Positions 58,701 through 64,000 of a DNA stretch of 64,000 nucleotides are shown piece after piece. The stretch spans positions 45,748,070-45,812,069 of the forward strand of contig CM046294.1 in NCBI GenBank assembly GCA_025267735.1, given 5' to 3'. This DNA is from Mactra quadrangularis. Its lineage: Eukaryota > Mollusca > Bivalvia > Venerida > Mactridae. Each line of letters opens with the position of its first letter. The first letter of the stretch is position 1. A model generated the notes under the pieces. It searched no databases, had not been told where the DNA came from, and saw only the letters and a program-made list of their open reading frames with translations. The translations under genes were made by a program, and so were the position numbers.

Positions 58701-61700
58701 TAAAATTTCGGCTGGTTTCACTATCATGAAATTAGTATGAAAAATGAAGGAGAATATGGTTACATTTATCAAATTTTTATTTTTGTCATCTATTATTTCA
58801 GATTACAATAGCTGTGTCAGAGAGACGTGATATGGAAGGAAATTATAGAAGAATGAATGTATCACAGTTATCTTCAATATATCCAACTGTAAGTTATATC
58901 AAAGGGCGACAACTCTTAATAGTTACATTAAATCTGATACATATCGTAGGAGTTATTTCCCTTTAGAATAATTATTTCATGGATTATCAAATTAGCGTAC
59001 TTAAGATCTGACCCCAATGTTATTGGGCTAAAATGATATAGAAATCAACTAGAGTTATTAAAAGTAATTGTGAGTATATATGAGCAATGACTGGTGCCAC
59101 TTCATTCTTTTCTATTTCATTTATATTATATTCCATTCAATTGTATTCAATTCATTTCAATTTAATTCAGTTTTATTTTATTTTAATCTATTCTATTCAA
59201 TTATGTACATTTGTATGCAATGATATCATATTATACTGAGTTCATTTCAATTCAATTTGATTCTATTCAATTTTAATCAATTCTAATCAATTTTATTCTA
59301 TTCAATTTTATTCTATTCAATTTTATTCTATTCAATTCTAGTCTAGTCTATTCATTCCATCATTCCTTCAATTCAAATAAATTTAAATAAATTCAACTTA
59401 ATGCAACTCTATTCCATTCTATTCTATTCTATTCTATTCTATTCTATTATATTTCTTTATTTTTACAGTTTGACTGGTTAAGATATATGCAAGCAGTATT
59501 CAAAGATGCAGGTGTTACAATAACAAATGAAGAATCTGTTGTATTGTGGATGAAACCTTACTTCGATAAACTGTTTCCTTTATTAAAGAAAACACCTAAC
59601 AGGTATAGAAATTGTACTTATCCACTGAATTAGATTCAAAAACGATGATTTATTGATTAATATAAACTGTATTAAAACAAGAACTATTGTTTCATGAATT
59701 CTCGAGAACACTTTATCCCAGGATAACCCCCCATTTTTCCGTTCTGGGGAGTCCTACCCCAAAGGGCCCCATGTCACCCTATCAAAAAGATCCCCCTTTT
59801 CTCAGGGGACCCTGTCCCCGAGGACAGGCAAAATTTTGTTGTAAAAAGTAACGTGGCCTAATTTTTACAGTATTAATTCATACTGATTTTAGTATTTTGA
59901 GAATAAATTACTCTATGTAGGCCCTATGCTGAAAGTACATTTCCCGTATTTTCTAACCTTTAACTTTCACCTATGTTGCTGTAAAAAGGTGCCCCTATTC
60001 AAATAAAAAAACATATTCAAATAAGATGTATTTAAATGTTTGTTTGAATTTCAGAATTATTGCTAACTACGTTGTCTGGCGATTAATAACAGAGCAGCTT
60101 ATATCGCTAGATGAGAAGTTTAGTTTAATGAATTTAGAATTCAGGAAGGTATCAGAAGGTGTTAAACAATTAAAAACTCGTAGTTTAAGATGTTCAGAGA
60201 ATACGAACCAATTCCTGGCACATGCTACTGGTAGAATGTACGCTGAGAAAATATTTGGACCGAAAGAGCGGGAACATGTAAGTTTAATCAAACTATAATC
60301 ATTTGTGTGCATAATTCCTCATCTTTTTTTAGCCTTTAGTTTTTAACCTGAATATGTCCGCTTTTAAGAATGCTTTATATATATGTGTGTCTACACTGAC
60401 CAGATACTAAAGCAACACTTTAGTGTCTAGAAAACGTTCAGTTGGAAAAACATTTTTCAGTTTCTCTGCTGTTTTTCTTGAGATTTTTAACTGAGCTGAT
60501 TGTCCTCATTATTCATCAACCGGGCTGCTTTTCAATACAACTAAGCATATTGACATTTTTTATGATGATGTACACGCTTTCATCAGAGGCAGGGCCTCTA
60601 TAACGCAGTTTTCAAACGCATGCATAAACTCGTGCTTGACGTTCCACTGCCATAGCTTATGACTATGTACTTTCTGTTCAAACTTCATCCTGCCTGTTCA
60701 TATCCTTACATGAAAATTCGACAATAATGTCCATTTTCATACTTGAATGAGTTATATGGAGCATTCACCGGCCTTATGAAAGGGTATGTGATTACTGGTT
60801 ATATGTAAAATTCCAGGAAAGCTAAACGAGGTGGACTAGTCGCCGTAATATGACCACAAAAATGTTTAAACTGAAATTGTGCTGGTATCCCAATAATTGT
60901 TTACCAATTCAACATATTAACTACTTAACCACTTAATGAACTTTTTAACAATATATCAATCTGGTGGCACTAATATACCACCATACATAATCCTTCATTA
61001 CAAAACTTTTAATAAAGACATTTTCCTGTATTTTAGATGTTAGAGTTAATATCATATCTTAGAAGAATATTTAAAAACATTGTAAATACAGCTAATTGGA
61101 TGGATGACGTCACTAAATCACAAGCTTTAGAAAAGGTTTGTAGTTTCTCTTCATTTTACTTAGATAATCAAAAAAGTCCACATTTTGTTATTTAGTAGTT
61201 GTTTAGCAGACGATATACATGTAGATGGATAGTTTGTGAATCAATCTCCGTAAACAGATATCATGTAGAGCATTGTCGTACAGGATCTCTACTGTCTCCG
61301 TGGAAGGTCACGTCGAGATGAACTTTGTGTCGACTGTCGACCAATCAATGCGTAGCTTTCATCAAGACGAAACACTATTAATAACATTTTGATTTCGTAA
61401 TTTCTATTTTAGACCAGGGTTTGCAAGCAGTATTATTCACAGTCTGCGATTGGACGGCTCATTTCAAATTGCGTGACGTAGACGATGTAAACAAGTTACG
61501 TATCATAACAATTTCGTCATGAATGTTATGATGAGAAAAGGTCACCTGAACGTGACGTTAGTTTAAAAAAGACCAGATCTAAATTAAAATTTTAGATCGG
61601 GTTTTAATCTGATGTTCTGTGAATGTACGACAATATTAAACGCATTCTACTATTATGCCATAACTTTGTTAAGCATTTAACTACATGTATTTATATTTTC

Positions 61701-62998
61701 AGTTGGAAACGATGAAGTCAATGATAGGTTTTCCTAGTTTTATATTCAATGATACGATACTATCAGATCTTTATAAAAACGTAAGTAGAATTAGCGTTAG
61801 TGTTAAAGCGTCGTTGCTACGTTAAAACATTGACGTAAGCATTCGGAACACCTCGACCTTTCATGAATGAATAATCTCGGAAGGATTCGTGGGGGTCTTC
61901 ACTGGAATTTTGTGATTCATACTACCTACGCGAGGCGAAACACGTAACGGTTACAAAAAATAGTTCTTGTAGTATACACACAGATCTTTGTCTAAACATA
62001 TTTATTTGTTTTAAATTGAACCAAATATTGGTCATCGGTATCATTGAAATGTGTAATTTCAAATTTACGGACTAAAAACAAAACTTCAGTCATCGTCTTA
62101 ACGATCGTGTATTTCTTTACTTCAACACCGGTTTTTCCAAAATGGCGCCTTAATATGTCCGAGGTTATTCGCAGCGATTGGCCGAGGAGTTCCGATTGTG
62201 AAGAAGAGCAATTGTGACGTTTCTTTGTGAACGTTAAATACGCATGATCCAAAAACAGCTTAATGACATGATATTGAAGAAATGTTTTACCACAATTCTT
62301 CAGTCTCAATAGTTTGTAAACAAAACTATTGTTTCTAGCATTGAAATTTAAATTCTACTTCCGGATTCTGTTTAGTTTTTATATAAAGTCTTAGAATATG
62401 CAGATATTCTTAGGTGTCTATGTGTTCTAAAGTACCACATTTTATGTCTCGACTAATTATGAATGAAATGCTTACAGTATATAAACTTTATTTGCCTCCA
62501 ATATTTGAAGATTTACAAAGAACATATATGTACATGTCAGAAATATAACATATATAAATAAATTACAGTAAACAAAAGATTTACTTGAAATCCCCCGTGG
62601 TTGATTGCCTAACTTCGAAACGAAACAAGTTAGACAATCTACAGGGGAAGATAGGCTTTTAAAAAATTTAATAAACAAACTGATTCATATTGACTTACAA
62701 TAACCAGAGTGTATGAACCAATGTATAAACATACTATACACTATTTATACGTATATGTTCATTTTTAAATGCACATGTTTTGTATAATTATTGTCAGGTT
62801 AAAGTTTATATTTTTGTCTGAAGTATCATATTTTAATACTGCACACAAGCGAGATACACGCTGAACACTTAATCATGGTATATACATTATATTTAAGGTA
62901 TCTATATCAACGTCTGATTTCTTTGGTAATCTACAAACAATAAGGAGATATGTTAGCTTACAACAACTAGCTGAATTAAGAAAACCCAGTTATGAAAG
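24698..62998 (+). CDS. Neprilysin/ECE-type (M13) membrane metallopeptidase, N-terminal 519 residues, incomplete
   Basis: Thirteen exons join in frame with GT-AG introns: 24698-24720, 43882-44015, 47798-47833, 51471-51632, 54029-54109, 57104-57330, 58063-58233, 58802-58888, 59469-59602, 60055-60277, 61037-61135, 61703-61780, 62898-62998. The protein has a cytosolic tail (1-18), one membrane helix (about 19-42) and an extracellular domain, i.e. type II topology. Family landmarks are C56/C61, the VDPCDNFYEFACGQW block (C79, C87), YYKAC (C142), GGWPV (164-168), ITI...RRD (279-288), NYVVWR (356-361) and C398. N-glycosylation sequons lie at N297 and N475. Vertebrate family members have about 750 residues, with HExxH near residue 580, so the catalytic exons lie beyond the window. 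Known relatives cleave peptides at the cell surface; this one's substrate is unknown. Confidence 0.93.
25045..25330 (+). mobile_element. SINE family A
   Basis: The head AACCCGGGTCGATAGCGCAG and box-B region are intact, with a GGGGAGGT duplication after the head. The tail hairpin is shortened by loss of a few bases. The minus-strand frame here is SINE sequence. Confidence 0.85.
25555..25767. mobile_element. Palindromic element
   Basis: The inverted ends are GTGTTCAGTTAC and GTTACTGAACAC. Inner arms carry repeated CAACTCAACCCG on one side and GGGTTGAGTTGTC on the other. The terminal motifs recall the foldback family. Confidence 0.55.
25858..26073 (-). mobile_element. SINE family C
   Basis: The minus-strand head CGCGGTCGTGGCGTAGTGGT and box B GGGTTCGAGCCC are followed by a short body (TTAGTACTGGTGATAGAA) and a tail with CGTCG...CGACG stem bases. 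A second copy lies at 46635-46850. Confidence 0.82.
26408..27163 (-). mobile_element. SINE family B interrupted by a hAT-like element
   Basis: The tail and body are 26408-26670 and the tRNA-like head resumes at 27144 (GCTAGTTCAG on the minus strand). The interruption is 26671-27135 plus one target duplication. Confidence 0.78.
26663..27143. mobile_element. hAT-like MITE, 465 bp, with 8-bp target duplication
   Basis: The body 26671-27135 has ends TAGGGTTGTAACGG and TTGTTACACCCCTA. It is flanked by TGTGCAAC at 26663-26670 and 27136-27143. A reversed copy begins at 63531. Confidence 0.87.
27672..28012 (+). mobile_element. SINE family A with a second tail copy
   Basis: A 5'-truncated body reaches the tail at about 27915. 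It is followed by another body-tail piece (27930-28012) ending ATGGCGTTGAACCCAG. Either the tail was duplicated or a second truncated copy inserted. Confidence 0.72.
28471..28752. repeat. Minisatellite, 61-bp unit, about 4.5 copies
   Basis: The unit contains TTCGTGAAACTTCGGCAATT and TTAACAACATTT. Copies differ by a few bases each. A partial, more diverged unit precedes it. Confidence 0.88.
30530..30750 (+). mobile_element. tRNA-headed SINE, family D
   Basis: Head ACAGTGGTGGGACACACGCT, box B GGGATCGAACCC, then a body with ACCTACGATTGCTTCACTTC. Other pieces lie at 36661-36805 (reversed) and 50066-50170. The 73-residue frame here is SINE sequence. Confidence 0.65.
31527..31632 (+). mobile_element. 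SINE family B, 3' fragment
   Basis: Only the terminal third remains: GATTTAGCCTTTCCAGGAAT through CACGGCGTTAGATTTAA. Confidence 0.7.
31701..32099 (+). mobile_element. hAT-like MITE, family H, copy 1
   Basis: The ends are CAGGGCTTGAATTTAA and TTAAATTCGAGCCCTG. The body holds GCGAGT-containing repeats. It is homologous, in the same orientation class, to 43401-43821. The target duplication is unclear. Confidence 0.72.
32465..32746 (-). mobile_element. SINE family B
   Basis: The tail, the GTCAGTCACTGAC body motif and box B GGTTCGACTCC are present. The 5' end of the head is diverged. Confidence 0.75.
33006..33965. repeat. Duplicated TATCG-type pentamer satellite block
   Basis: Two adjacent units each have about 120 bp of unique leader (GGAGATTTCC ... 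CAATCGCAATAAATCGCAA) followed by an imperfect GTATC/GTAGC array: 33006-33525 and 33526-33965. Long frames here are translations of the pentamer. Confidence 0.9.
34625..34745. repeat. ATT trinucleotide array with central palindrome
   Basis: Two ATT/TTA runs flank a perfect 13-bp inverted repeat, TCAAAGTCAAGTC and GACTTGACTTTGA, separated by TT. Confidence 0.9.
35030..35268. repeat. Two diverged copies of a roughly 90-bp unit
   Basis: 35030-35118 and 35174-35268 share GGCAGCCA, AAATCCATGATTGC, AGGTGC and TAATCCAAGG/TCATCCAAGG. The minus-strand frames across them are repeat translations. Confidence 0.7.
35452..35672 (+). mobile_element. SINE family A, diverged
   Basis: It starts near box B (GGGTTCAAATCTC) and keeps TACTGGTTATAGAAAAAGGG and the GGACGCCGTTAAATAAC tail. 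Confidence 0.78.
35988..36640 (+). mobile_element. SINE family B interrupted by an inverted-repeat MITE
   Basis: The head/body half ends about 36136 and the GATCTAGCCTTTCCTGGAAT part resumes after 36574. The intervening MITE is listed separately. Confidence 0.68.
36137..36574. mobile_element. MITE with about 42-bp inverted ends
   Basis: 36137-36178 (TCTTATTTGAATATGG ...) is the inverse of 36533-36574. Inside are two pieces of the type CATGCCGCGCATAAAC/CATGCGGCGCATGAAC and a tandem AAGGGGCTACAT repeat. Confidence 0.8.
36661..36805 (-). mobile_element. SINE family D fragment
   Basis: On the minus strand box B GGGTTCGAATCCC is followed by AAGAAATGAACCTACAGTTG and ATCCAGGTGTAAGTGG, as in 30530-30750. 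Confidence 0.6.
36983..37289. mobile_element. hAT-like MITE, family G, copy 1
   Basis: The ends are CATGGGCGGATCCAGG and CCTGGATCCGCCCCTG. Poly-G/C runs and repeated AAAGTTCGGACCC blocks follow the termini. Confidence 0.8.
38219..38537. mobile_element. hAT-like MITE, family G, copy 2
   Basis: Same family as 36983, with a core around CTTTAAGTCATTTTTAAGTA and a run of C near 38270. The frames on both strands here are repeat sequence. Confidence 0.8.
38695..38840. mobile_element. Diverged half of a foldback element
   Basis: TTGTTTATTTCAACACCGG, CCAAGATGGCGTCTGAAT and GATGAATTCCAAATG correspond to the right arm of 2625-2991. Confidence 0.5.
39271..39512. repeat. Minisatellite, about 20-bp unit, about 12 copies
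   Basis: Units of the type ATTGACGCTAAACGTCGCA follow one another. The array is followed by an inverted unit at about 39513-39533 (ATTGCGACATTTAGCGCC). Confidence 0.9.
39875..39932 (+). repeat. G-rich tract with quadruplex potential
   Basis: Many runs of three to five G are separated by one to three bases (GGGGGTGGGGGTGGGGGAG ...). The pattern fits a G-quadruplex on the plus strand, which is also the coding strand of the surrounding intron. Confidence 0.75.
40273..40475 (+). mobile_element. SINE family B, 3' truncated
   Basis: Head GGCTAGCTCAGTCGATAGCG, a body to GGGCAGTTGTCAGTCACTGA, then unrelated sequence. Confidence 0.72.
41137..41406. mobile_element. hAT-like MITE, family G, copy 3
   Basis: Ends CATAGGCGGATCTAGG and CTGGATCCGCCCCTG, with the family core between them. 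Confidence 0.78.
42779..43182. mobile_element. Foldback element flanked by 36-bp direct repeats
   Basis: The foldback body is about 42815-43129, orientation reversed relative to 3384-3698. The 36 bases at 42779-42814 recur at 43147-43182 with one C/T difference. The left repeat touches the element; the right one is 17 bases away. Confidence 0.8.
43401..43821. mobile_element. hAT-like MITE, family H, copy 2
   Basis: Ends CAGGACTCAAATTG and TTAAATTCGAGCCCTG. Flanks TTTAAATG and TTTACATG match at 7 of 8 positions. It lies 60 bases upstream of peptidase exon 2. Confidence 0.78.
43882..44015 (+). CDS. M13 peptidase exon 2 (membrane anchor)
   Basis: Residues 8-53: RERYKSYMRRP, then about 24 hydrophobic residues, then ARSPDTDSSMK. 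Acceptor GGTATTTCAG; donor GTAAGTCG, phase 1. Basic residues before the helix and a polar segment after it predict an inside N-terminus. Confidence 0.88.
44016..44371 (+). repeat. 88-bp minisatellite starting at the exon 2 splice donor
   Basis: Four units begin at 44016, 44104, 44192 and 44280, with a partial start at 44368. Each full unit opens with GTAAGTCGTTTTTGTC and contains TAGCGCTACCTAGCGCT. Confidence 0.93.
44372..46634 (+). other. Rest of intron 2, left part
   Basis: No exon is seen. There is a C-run at about 45497-45516, and pieces of family G (CCGCCCCCCGTA) around 45917-45975. Otherwise nothing definable. Confidence 0.6.
46635..46850 (-). mobile_element. SINE family C, copy 2
   Basis: Head GCGGCCGTGGCGTAGTGGTT, box B GGGTTCGAAACCC and a tail with GACGTCGTATATATAACC. 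Similar to 25858-26073. The 92-residue plus-strand frame is antisense SINE. Confidence 0.82.
47343..47532 (-). mobile_element. SINE family A, diverged
   Basis: GGTTAAACACCCTGTCAACA and AACCAGTACTCAGTTTTCC are the tail and body read on the plus strand. The head is largely eroded. Confidence 0.7.
47798..47833 (+). CDS. M13 peptidase exon 3 (36 bases)
   Basis: Residues 53-65, DSICQEEHCIRT. It carries the first two ectodomain cysteines typical of the family. Acceptor TTTTTTCAG; donor GTAAGTGA; phase 1 on both sides. Confidence 0.9.
47868..48282 (+). mobile_element. MITE family F, copy 2, with 9-bp target duplication
   Basis: The body 47877-48273 runs from CAATCTGATTAAAACCC to GTTTACAGAGATTG. 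Flanks GTCTAACAG and GACTAACAG match at 8 of 9. It is inserted 43 bases into the intron after exon 3. Confidence 0.83.
48489..48866. mobile_element. Tc1/mariner-type MITE, copy 2
   Basis: Ends CAGTTCCCACCAAACG and TTTGGTGGGTACTG, flanked by TA. Homologous to 18352-18726. Confidence 0.75.
48938..49259 (+). mobile_element. SINE family A, best preserved copy
   Basis: Body 48953-49245, head CCCGGGTCGATAGCGCAGTT, complete body and tail GGACGCCGTAAAATGACC ... ACGGCGTTAACTCC, then AATAAATAAAT. Flanks TCAGCGTCCATAA and TCAGCACCCATAA look like a 13-bp target duplication with two changes. Confidence 0.9.
49583..49949 (-). mobile_element. MITE with TTAGGGAC ends, copy 4, reversed
   Basis: The same order of blocks as 22570-22900, with a fuller interior. 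The left terminus is decayed. Confidence 0.75.
50066..50170 (+). mobile_element. SINE family D fragment
   Basis: AAGGGATCGATAAGTCCCGG, box B GGGTTCGAACCC and ACCAACGATTGCTTAATCCA match 30530-30750. Confidence 0.6.
50593..50716 (-). mobile_element. tRNA-headed hairpin repeat, family P, copy 1
   Basis: On the minus strand GGGGTTCGATTCCCGCCG (box B) is followed by a hairpin-like unit, AGGGACCACAAGGGAAATAA ... GTTGTCCCTGG. The hairpin unit recurs at 51803-51858 and 52779-52833. Confidence 0.6.
50927..51084. repeat. Minisatellite, 26-bp unit, 6 copies
   Basis: Near-identical units CTACTGGGAGGGACTGAAGT plus GTGTTG. Related single-copy sequence lies at about 50730-50780 and 57650-57690. Confidence 0.95.
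51232..51423. repeat. AAAAC microsatellite
   Basis: About 35 units of AAAAC, with a few AAAAAC variants at the right end and a GAACA-rich start. It ends 47 bases before peptidase exon 4. All frames over it are repeat translations. Confidence 0.97.
51471..51632 (+). CDS. M13 peptidase exon 4
   Basis: Residues 65-119, including VDPCDNFYEFACGQW, the most recognisable N-terminal block of M13 enzymes. Acceptor TTTCTTCCAG; donor GTACTGGC; phase 1. An AAAAC microsatellite ends about 47 bases upstream. Confidence 0.94.
51803..51858 (-). repeat. Hairpin unit of family P, copy 2
   Basis: ACCAGGGATAACACAAAAAA ... TTTCCAATGTGGTCCCT, with complementary AGGGA/TCCCT ends. Confidence 0.6.
51944..52193 (-). 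mobile_element. Interspersed repeat O, copy 2
   Basis: TTTTTAGCTCGACTTTTCGA to GGACAGCTCTTGTTTT, the reverse of 14519-14910 and shorter inside. Confidence 0.6.
52218..52384. mobile_element. Tc1/mariner-like MITE, about 167 bp
   Basis: Ends CAGAAAAGTTCCACTATT and AATAGCGGAACTTTACTG. The same GTTCCGCTATTAAGAC terminus occurs at the mariner relic near 22230 and at about 30937. Confidence 0.72.
52385..53305 (+). other. Intron 4, featureless part
   Basis: AT-rich sequence with one copy of the family P hairpin unit (52779-52833). No exon or other element was recognised. Confidence 0.6.
53309..53970 (-). mobile_element. SINE family A interrupted by MITE F
   Basis: The tail and body are 53309-53487 and a small body piece resumes at 53946 (GGAAGGG). 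The interruption is MITE F copy 3. Confidence 0.75.
53479..53945 (+). mobile_element. MITE family F, copy 3, with perfect 9-bp target duplication
   Basis: The body 53488-53936 runs from CAATCTAATTAAAACCC to GTTTACGGAGATTG, flanked by AGTCTTCAT on both sides. An internal stretch of about 50 bp (TCTAGATAAAAGCTACGCAT ...) is tandemly duplicated. The 79-residue frame is MITE sequence. Confidence 0.87.
54029..54109 (+). CDS. M13 peptidase exon 5
   Basis: Residues 119-146, ending KKAKQYYKACMDT, which matches the family's conserved Cys after a Tyr-rich helix. Acceptor TTTATAG; donor GTAAGTAT. Confidence 0.92.
54713..54918 (-). mobile_element. tRNA-headed SINE, family E, copy 2
   Basis: On the minus strand GGCGTGGTCGAGTGGTTACG and box B TGGTTCAAATCCAG are followed by TTGAGCAAGAAACTTTATCC and AGTACTGGGTGACCAGGAAA. 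It matches 5903-6105. Confidence 0.65.
55131..55434. mobile_element. hAT-like MITE, family G, copy 4
   Basis: Ends CAGGGGCGGATCCAG and CTGGATCCGCCCATG. The core is in reverse orientation to the copies at 36983 and 38219. Confidence 0.8.
55506..55912 (-). mobile_element. PIF/Harbinger-like MITE, copy 3, reversed
   Basis: The body 55509-55909 (401 bp) is flanked by TCA. Ends GGCCATGCCATACCGG and CCAATTTGGCATGGCC. Confidence 0.86.
56003..56301 (-). mobile_element. SINE family B, near full length
   Basis: Very similar to 171-463 from tail to tRNA-like head, including CTGGCTAGCTCAGTTGGTAG on the minus strand. Confidence 0.82.
57104..57330 (+). CDS. M13 peptidase exon 6
   Basis: Residues 146-221, with LGGWPVLDENWDG and a following helical segment ending YGKHVIY. 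Acceptor CATTTCAG; donor GTAAGTAC; ends in phase 0. Confidence 0.94.
57357..57632 (+). mobile_element. SINE family A
   Basis: Head CCGGTCGGTAGAGCAGTTGG, box B GGGTTCGAATCCC, body, tail GGACGCCGTAAAATAACC ... ACACGGCATTAAACC. It starts 27 bases after the exon 6 donor. Confidence 0.85.
57974..58036. mobile_element. Mini palindromic MITE just upstream of exon 7
   Basis: CCCCACTGATTTAAATACTC and ACCTATTTAATCAGCGGGG form inverted arms of the family at 549-666. It ends 26 bases before the exon 7 acceptor. Confidence 0.55.
58063..58233 (+). CDS. M13 peptidase exon 7
   Basis: Residues 222-278, starting FDQPSLLM and ending EVELAG. The acceptor follows TTTGTTTTGCAG. The donor is taken at GTAAAT after GCAGGG, which keeps phase 0 into exon 8. 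Confidence 0.92.
58802..58888 (+). CDS. M13 peptidase exon 8
   Basis: Residues 279-307. ITIAVSERRDMEGNYRRMN matches the family ITI...RRD segment, and NVS is a sequon. Acceptor TATTTCAG; donor GTAAGTTA; phase 0. Confidence 0.93.
59105..59456. repeat. TTCTA-type pentamer array next to the exon 9 acceptor
   Basis: Imperfect TTCAA/TTTTA units grade into six or more perfect TTCTA units. The array ends about 12 bases before the acceptor AG at 59467-59468. Confidence 0.93.
59469..59602 (+). CDS. M13 peptidase exon 9
   Basis: Residues 308-352: FDWLRYMQAVF, then a helix, ending KKTPNR across the junction. The acceptor lies right after a pentamer pyrimidine-rich repeat. Donor GTATAG, phase 2. Confidence 0.93.
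60055..60277 (+). CDS. M13 peptidase exon 10
   Basis: Residues 352-426: IIANYVVWRLI, then a Cys in LRCSENTNQF and GRMYAEKIF. Acceptor GAATTTCAG; donor GTAAGTTT; ends in phase 0. Confidence 0.94.
60697..60868 (+). mobile_element. SINE family A, 5'-truncated, diverged
   Basis: CCTTACATGAAAATTCGACA, ATTACTGGTTATATGTAAAA and TAGTCGCCGTAATATGACC are recognisable body and tail. Confidence 0.7.
61037..61135 (+). CDS. M13 peptidase exon 11
   Basis: Residues 427-459: a helical segment ending WMDDVTKSQALEK, equivalent to the family W-M-D-x2-T-x3-A-x2-K motif. Acceptor TATTTTAG; donor GTTTGTAG; phase 0. Confidence 0.93.
61233..61623 (-). mobile_element. MITE family F, copy 4
   Basis: The body 61242-61614 runs from CAATCTCCGTAAACAG to GGGTTTTAATCTGATG. 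Flanks TTTGTGAAT and TCTGTGAAT match at 8 of 9. Confidence 0.8.
61703..61780 (+). CDS. M13 peptidase exon 12
   Basis: Residues 460-485: LETMKSMIGFPSFI and a sequon NDT. Acceptor ATATTTTCAG; donor GTAAGTAG; phase 0. Confidence 0.92.
61840..62198. mobile_element. Foldback element, long variant, copy 2
   Basis: CATTCGGAACACCTCG to CGAGGAGTTCCGATTG. Strongly similar through the interior to 2625-2991, including GTTCTTGTAGTATACAC. Confidence 0.8.
62898..62998 (+). CDS. M13 peptidase exon 13, last exon in the window
   Basis: Residues 486-519: VSISTSDFFGNLQTIRRYVS, ending KPSYER across a phase 2 junction. Acceptor ATATTTAAG; donor GTAATATT. No later exon is recognisable before 64000. Confidence 0.9.
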
Positions 62999-63142
62999 GT
63001 AATATTTGTCTTAGATTACTTCAAGCAACTAGACCTATGACAATGATCTCACAATCTTTGGTTCTACCTTCCTCTTACAAGTTTGAGAGACTCGTACCAC
63101 AACAGCTTCTAACTTACATGAATACCATGTTCAAATTAATTA

Positions 63143-63387
63143 TTATACCCCCGCTTCGAAGAAGAGGGGAGGGTAAACTGTTTTATCCTTCTCCGTGCGT
63201 GTGTTCGTGCGTGCGTGCGTCCGTTACAAAATTTTCGTCGCAGTTTTCTCACCAACTATAACATGCAGCAGCCTAATACTTTGCATATTGCTTCATCCCA
63301 TAGTCCCATGTGGTGTAAAGCGATTTCATGCTCCTTGCTCATCTACTGCCTGTTTGTCGCATATTTTTAGATTTTGGCGGGGGTATC
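63143..63387. mobile_element. MITE with ATACCCCCGC ends
   Basis: The inverted ends are TTATACCCCCGC and GCGGGGGTAT. A GTGC-rich simple repeat lies near 63195-63220. The short frames here are repeat sequence. Confidence 0.6.
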
Positions 63388-63530
63388 ACTAGTGAGCATA
63401 AGCTCACATATTTACTTGTTTGTGATATTTAACTCCATTAAATCGCCAGTAACATATGTCTTATCTCAGTGAAAGCTAGAATACTCTTTTTAGATCTCAC
63501 TCTTTTGCTAGTAACCAGGCCGTGCCATGA

Positions 63531-64000
63531 TAGGGTTGTAACAATACGGTAAAACCCGTATTGCAATATAATACAATATGCACAACCCATATCGCAATAC
63601 ATTGCAATATGTGCCGGTATTTTTTCGTAGACATTCAAAGCATTAATTAATGCATATACCTCGTCCTAATTGGATCAGCATAGTACGCAAATGGGTATTT
63701 CGAATGATCTCTTATCCAAATGTTTGAATTACTAGTGTAAAATGGTCTATATGTTAGAAACATGCGTGGTTTGAAACAAATATTTGAAGATATTTTTCTA
63801 TCATTTGACTAAATGTTTAACCTTTTAAAGCACTGTAAGATTATTTCAAGTATTCAAACATTTATCTAAACATTTAACTATCAGATTCTGATAAAAACAA
63901 ACAGTACGACACATAACTTCAAAACCGGTTCAAAGAAAATGAACCGGTTAAAAACTGTAAGAACTCGTATTGCAATATTAAGCGGTATATCGGTTAACCG
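63531..64000 (-). mobile_element. hAT-like MITE, copy 2, cut by the window end
   Basis: It starts TAGGGTTGTAACAATACGG and ends at the window edge in TATATCGGTTAACCG, the reverse of 26671-27135. By comparison only about 11 bases are missing. A duplication of TGCCATGA (63523-63530) is predicted just beyond. Confidence 0.83.

Overview
This is an AT-rich animal genomic window, most probably from a mollusc. That assignment is inference. It rests on long introns with canonical GT-AG splice sites, tRNA-headed SINEs that share one 3' tail, and a dense load of short inverted-repeat DNA transposons. No long retroelement ORF, bacterial operon or CRISPR array was seen. Two protein-coding genes can be assembled exon by exon. 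They are divergently transcribed with about 7 kb between their 5' ends.

Gene 1 (minus strand, 16540 down to 8570) encodes a 926-residue C2H2 zinc-finger protein in five coding exons. Ten regular fingers (residues 65-344) are followed by a basic nuclear-localisation-like stretch and a long Asn/Asp/Ser/Pro-rich tail. Four lysines sit in [I/V/M]KxEP sumoylation-type motifs. All four coding introns cut through a zinc finger. At least one non-coding exon lies upstream, because an in-frame stop sits two codons before the start ATG.

Gene 2 (plus strand, 24698 to beyond the window) encodes a type II membrane metallopeptidase of family M13 (neprilysin/ECE type). Thirteen exons give about 519 residues: a short cytosolic tail, one membrane helix and most of the N-terminal ectodomain. 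The exons carrying the zinc-binding HExxH motif must lie beyond 64000. Intron 1 is about 19.2 kb and is filled with repeats.

Almost everything else is mobile or tandem repeat. There are several SINE families (called A, B, C, D, E and P here). There are hAT-like elements with 8-bp target duplications, including one of 1750 bp. Others are PIF/Harbinger-like MITEs with 3-bp TNA duplications, MITEs with 9-bp duplications (Mutator-like), Tc1/mariner-type relics with TA, and a long foldback family. Nested insertions can be ordered in time, for example a Harbinger-like MITE inside a hAT inside SINE B. Simple and minisatellite arrays include an 88-bp repeat that starts exactly at a 5' splice site and a pentamer array abutting a 3' splice site.

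No obviously new gene system was found. The strongest observations are a 3'-tail hairpin shared by three SINE families with a compensatory base-pair change, the SUMO-motif layout of the zinc-finger protein, and repeat arrays positioned at splice sites. Family names A, B, C and so on are local labels, not database names.
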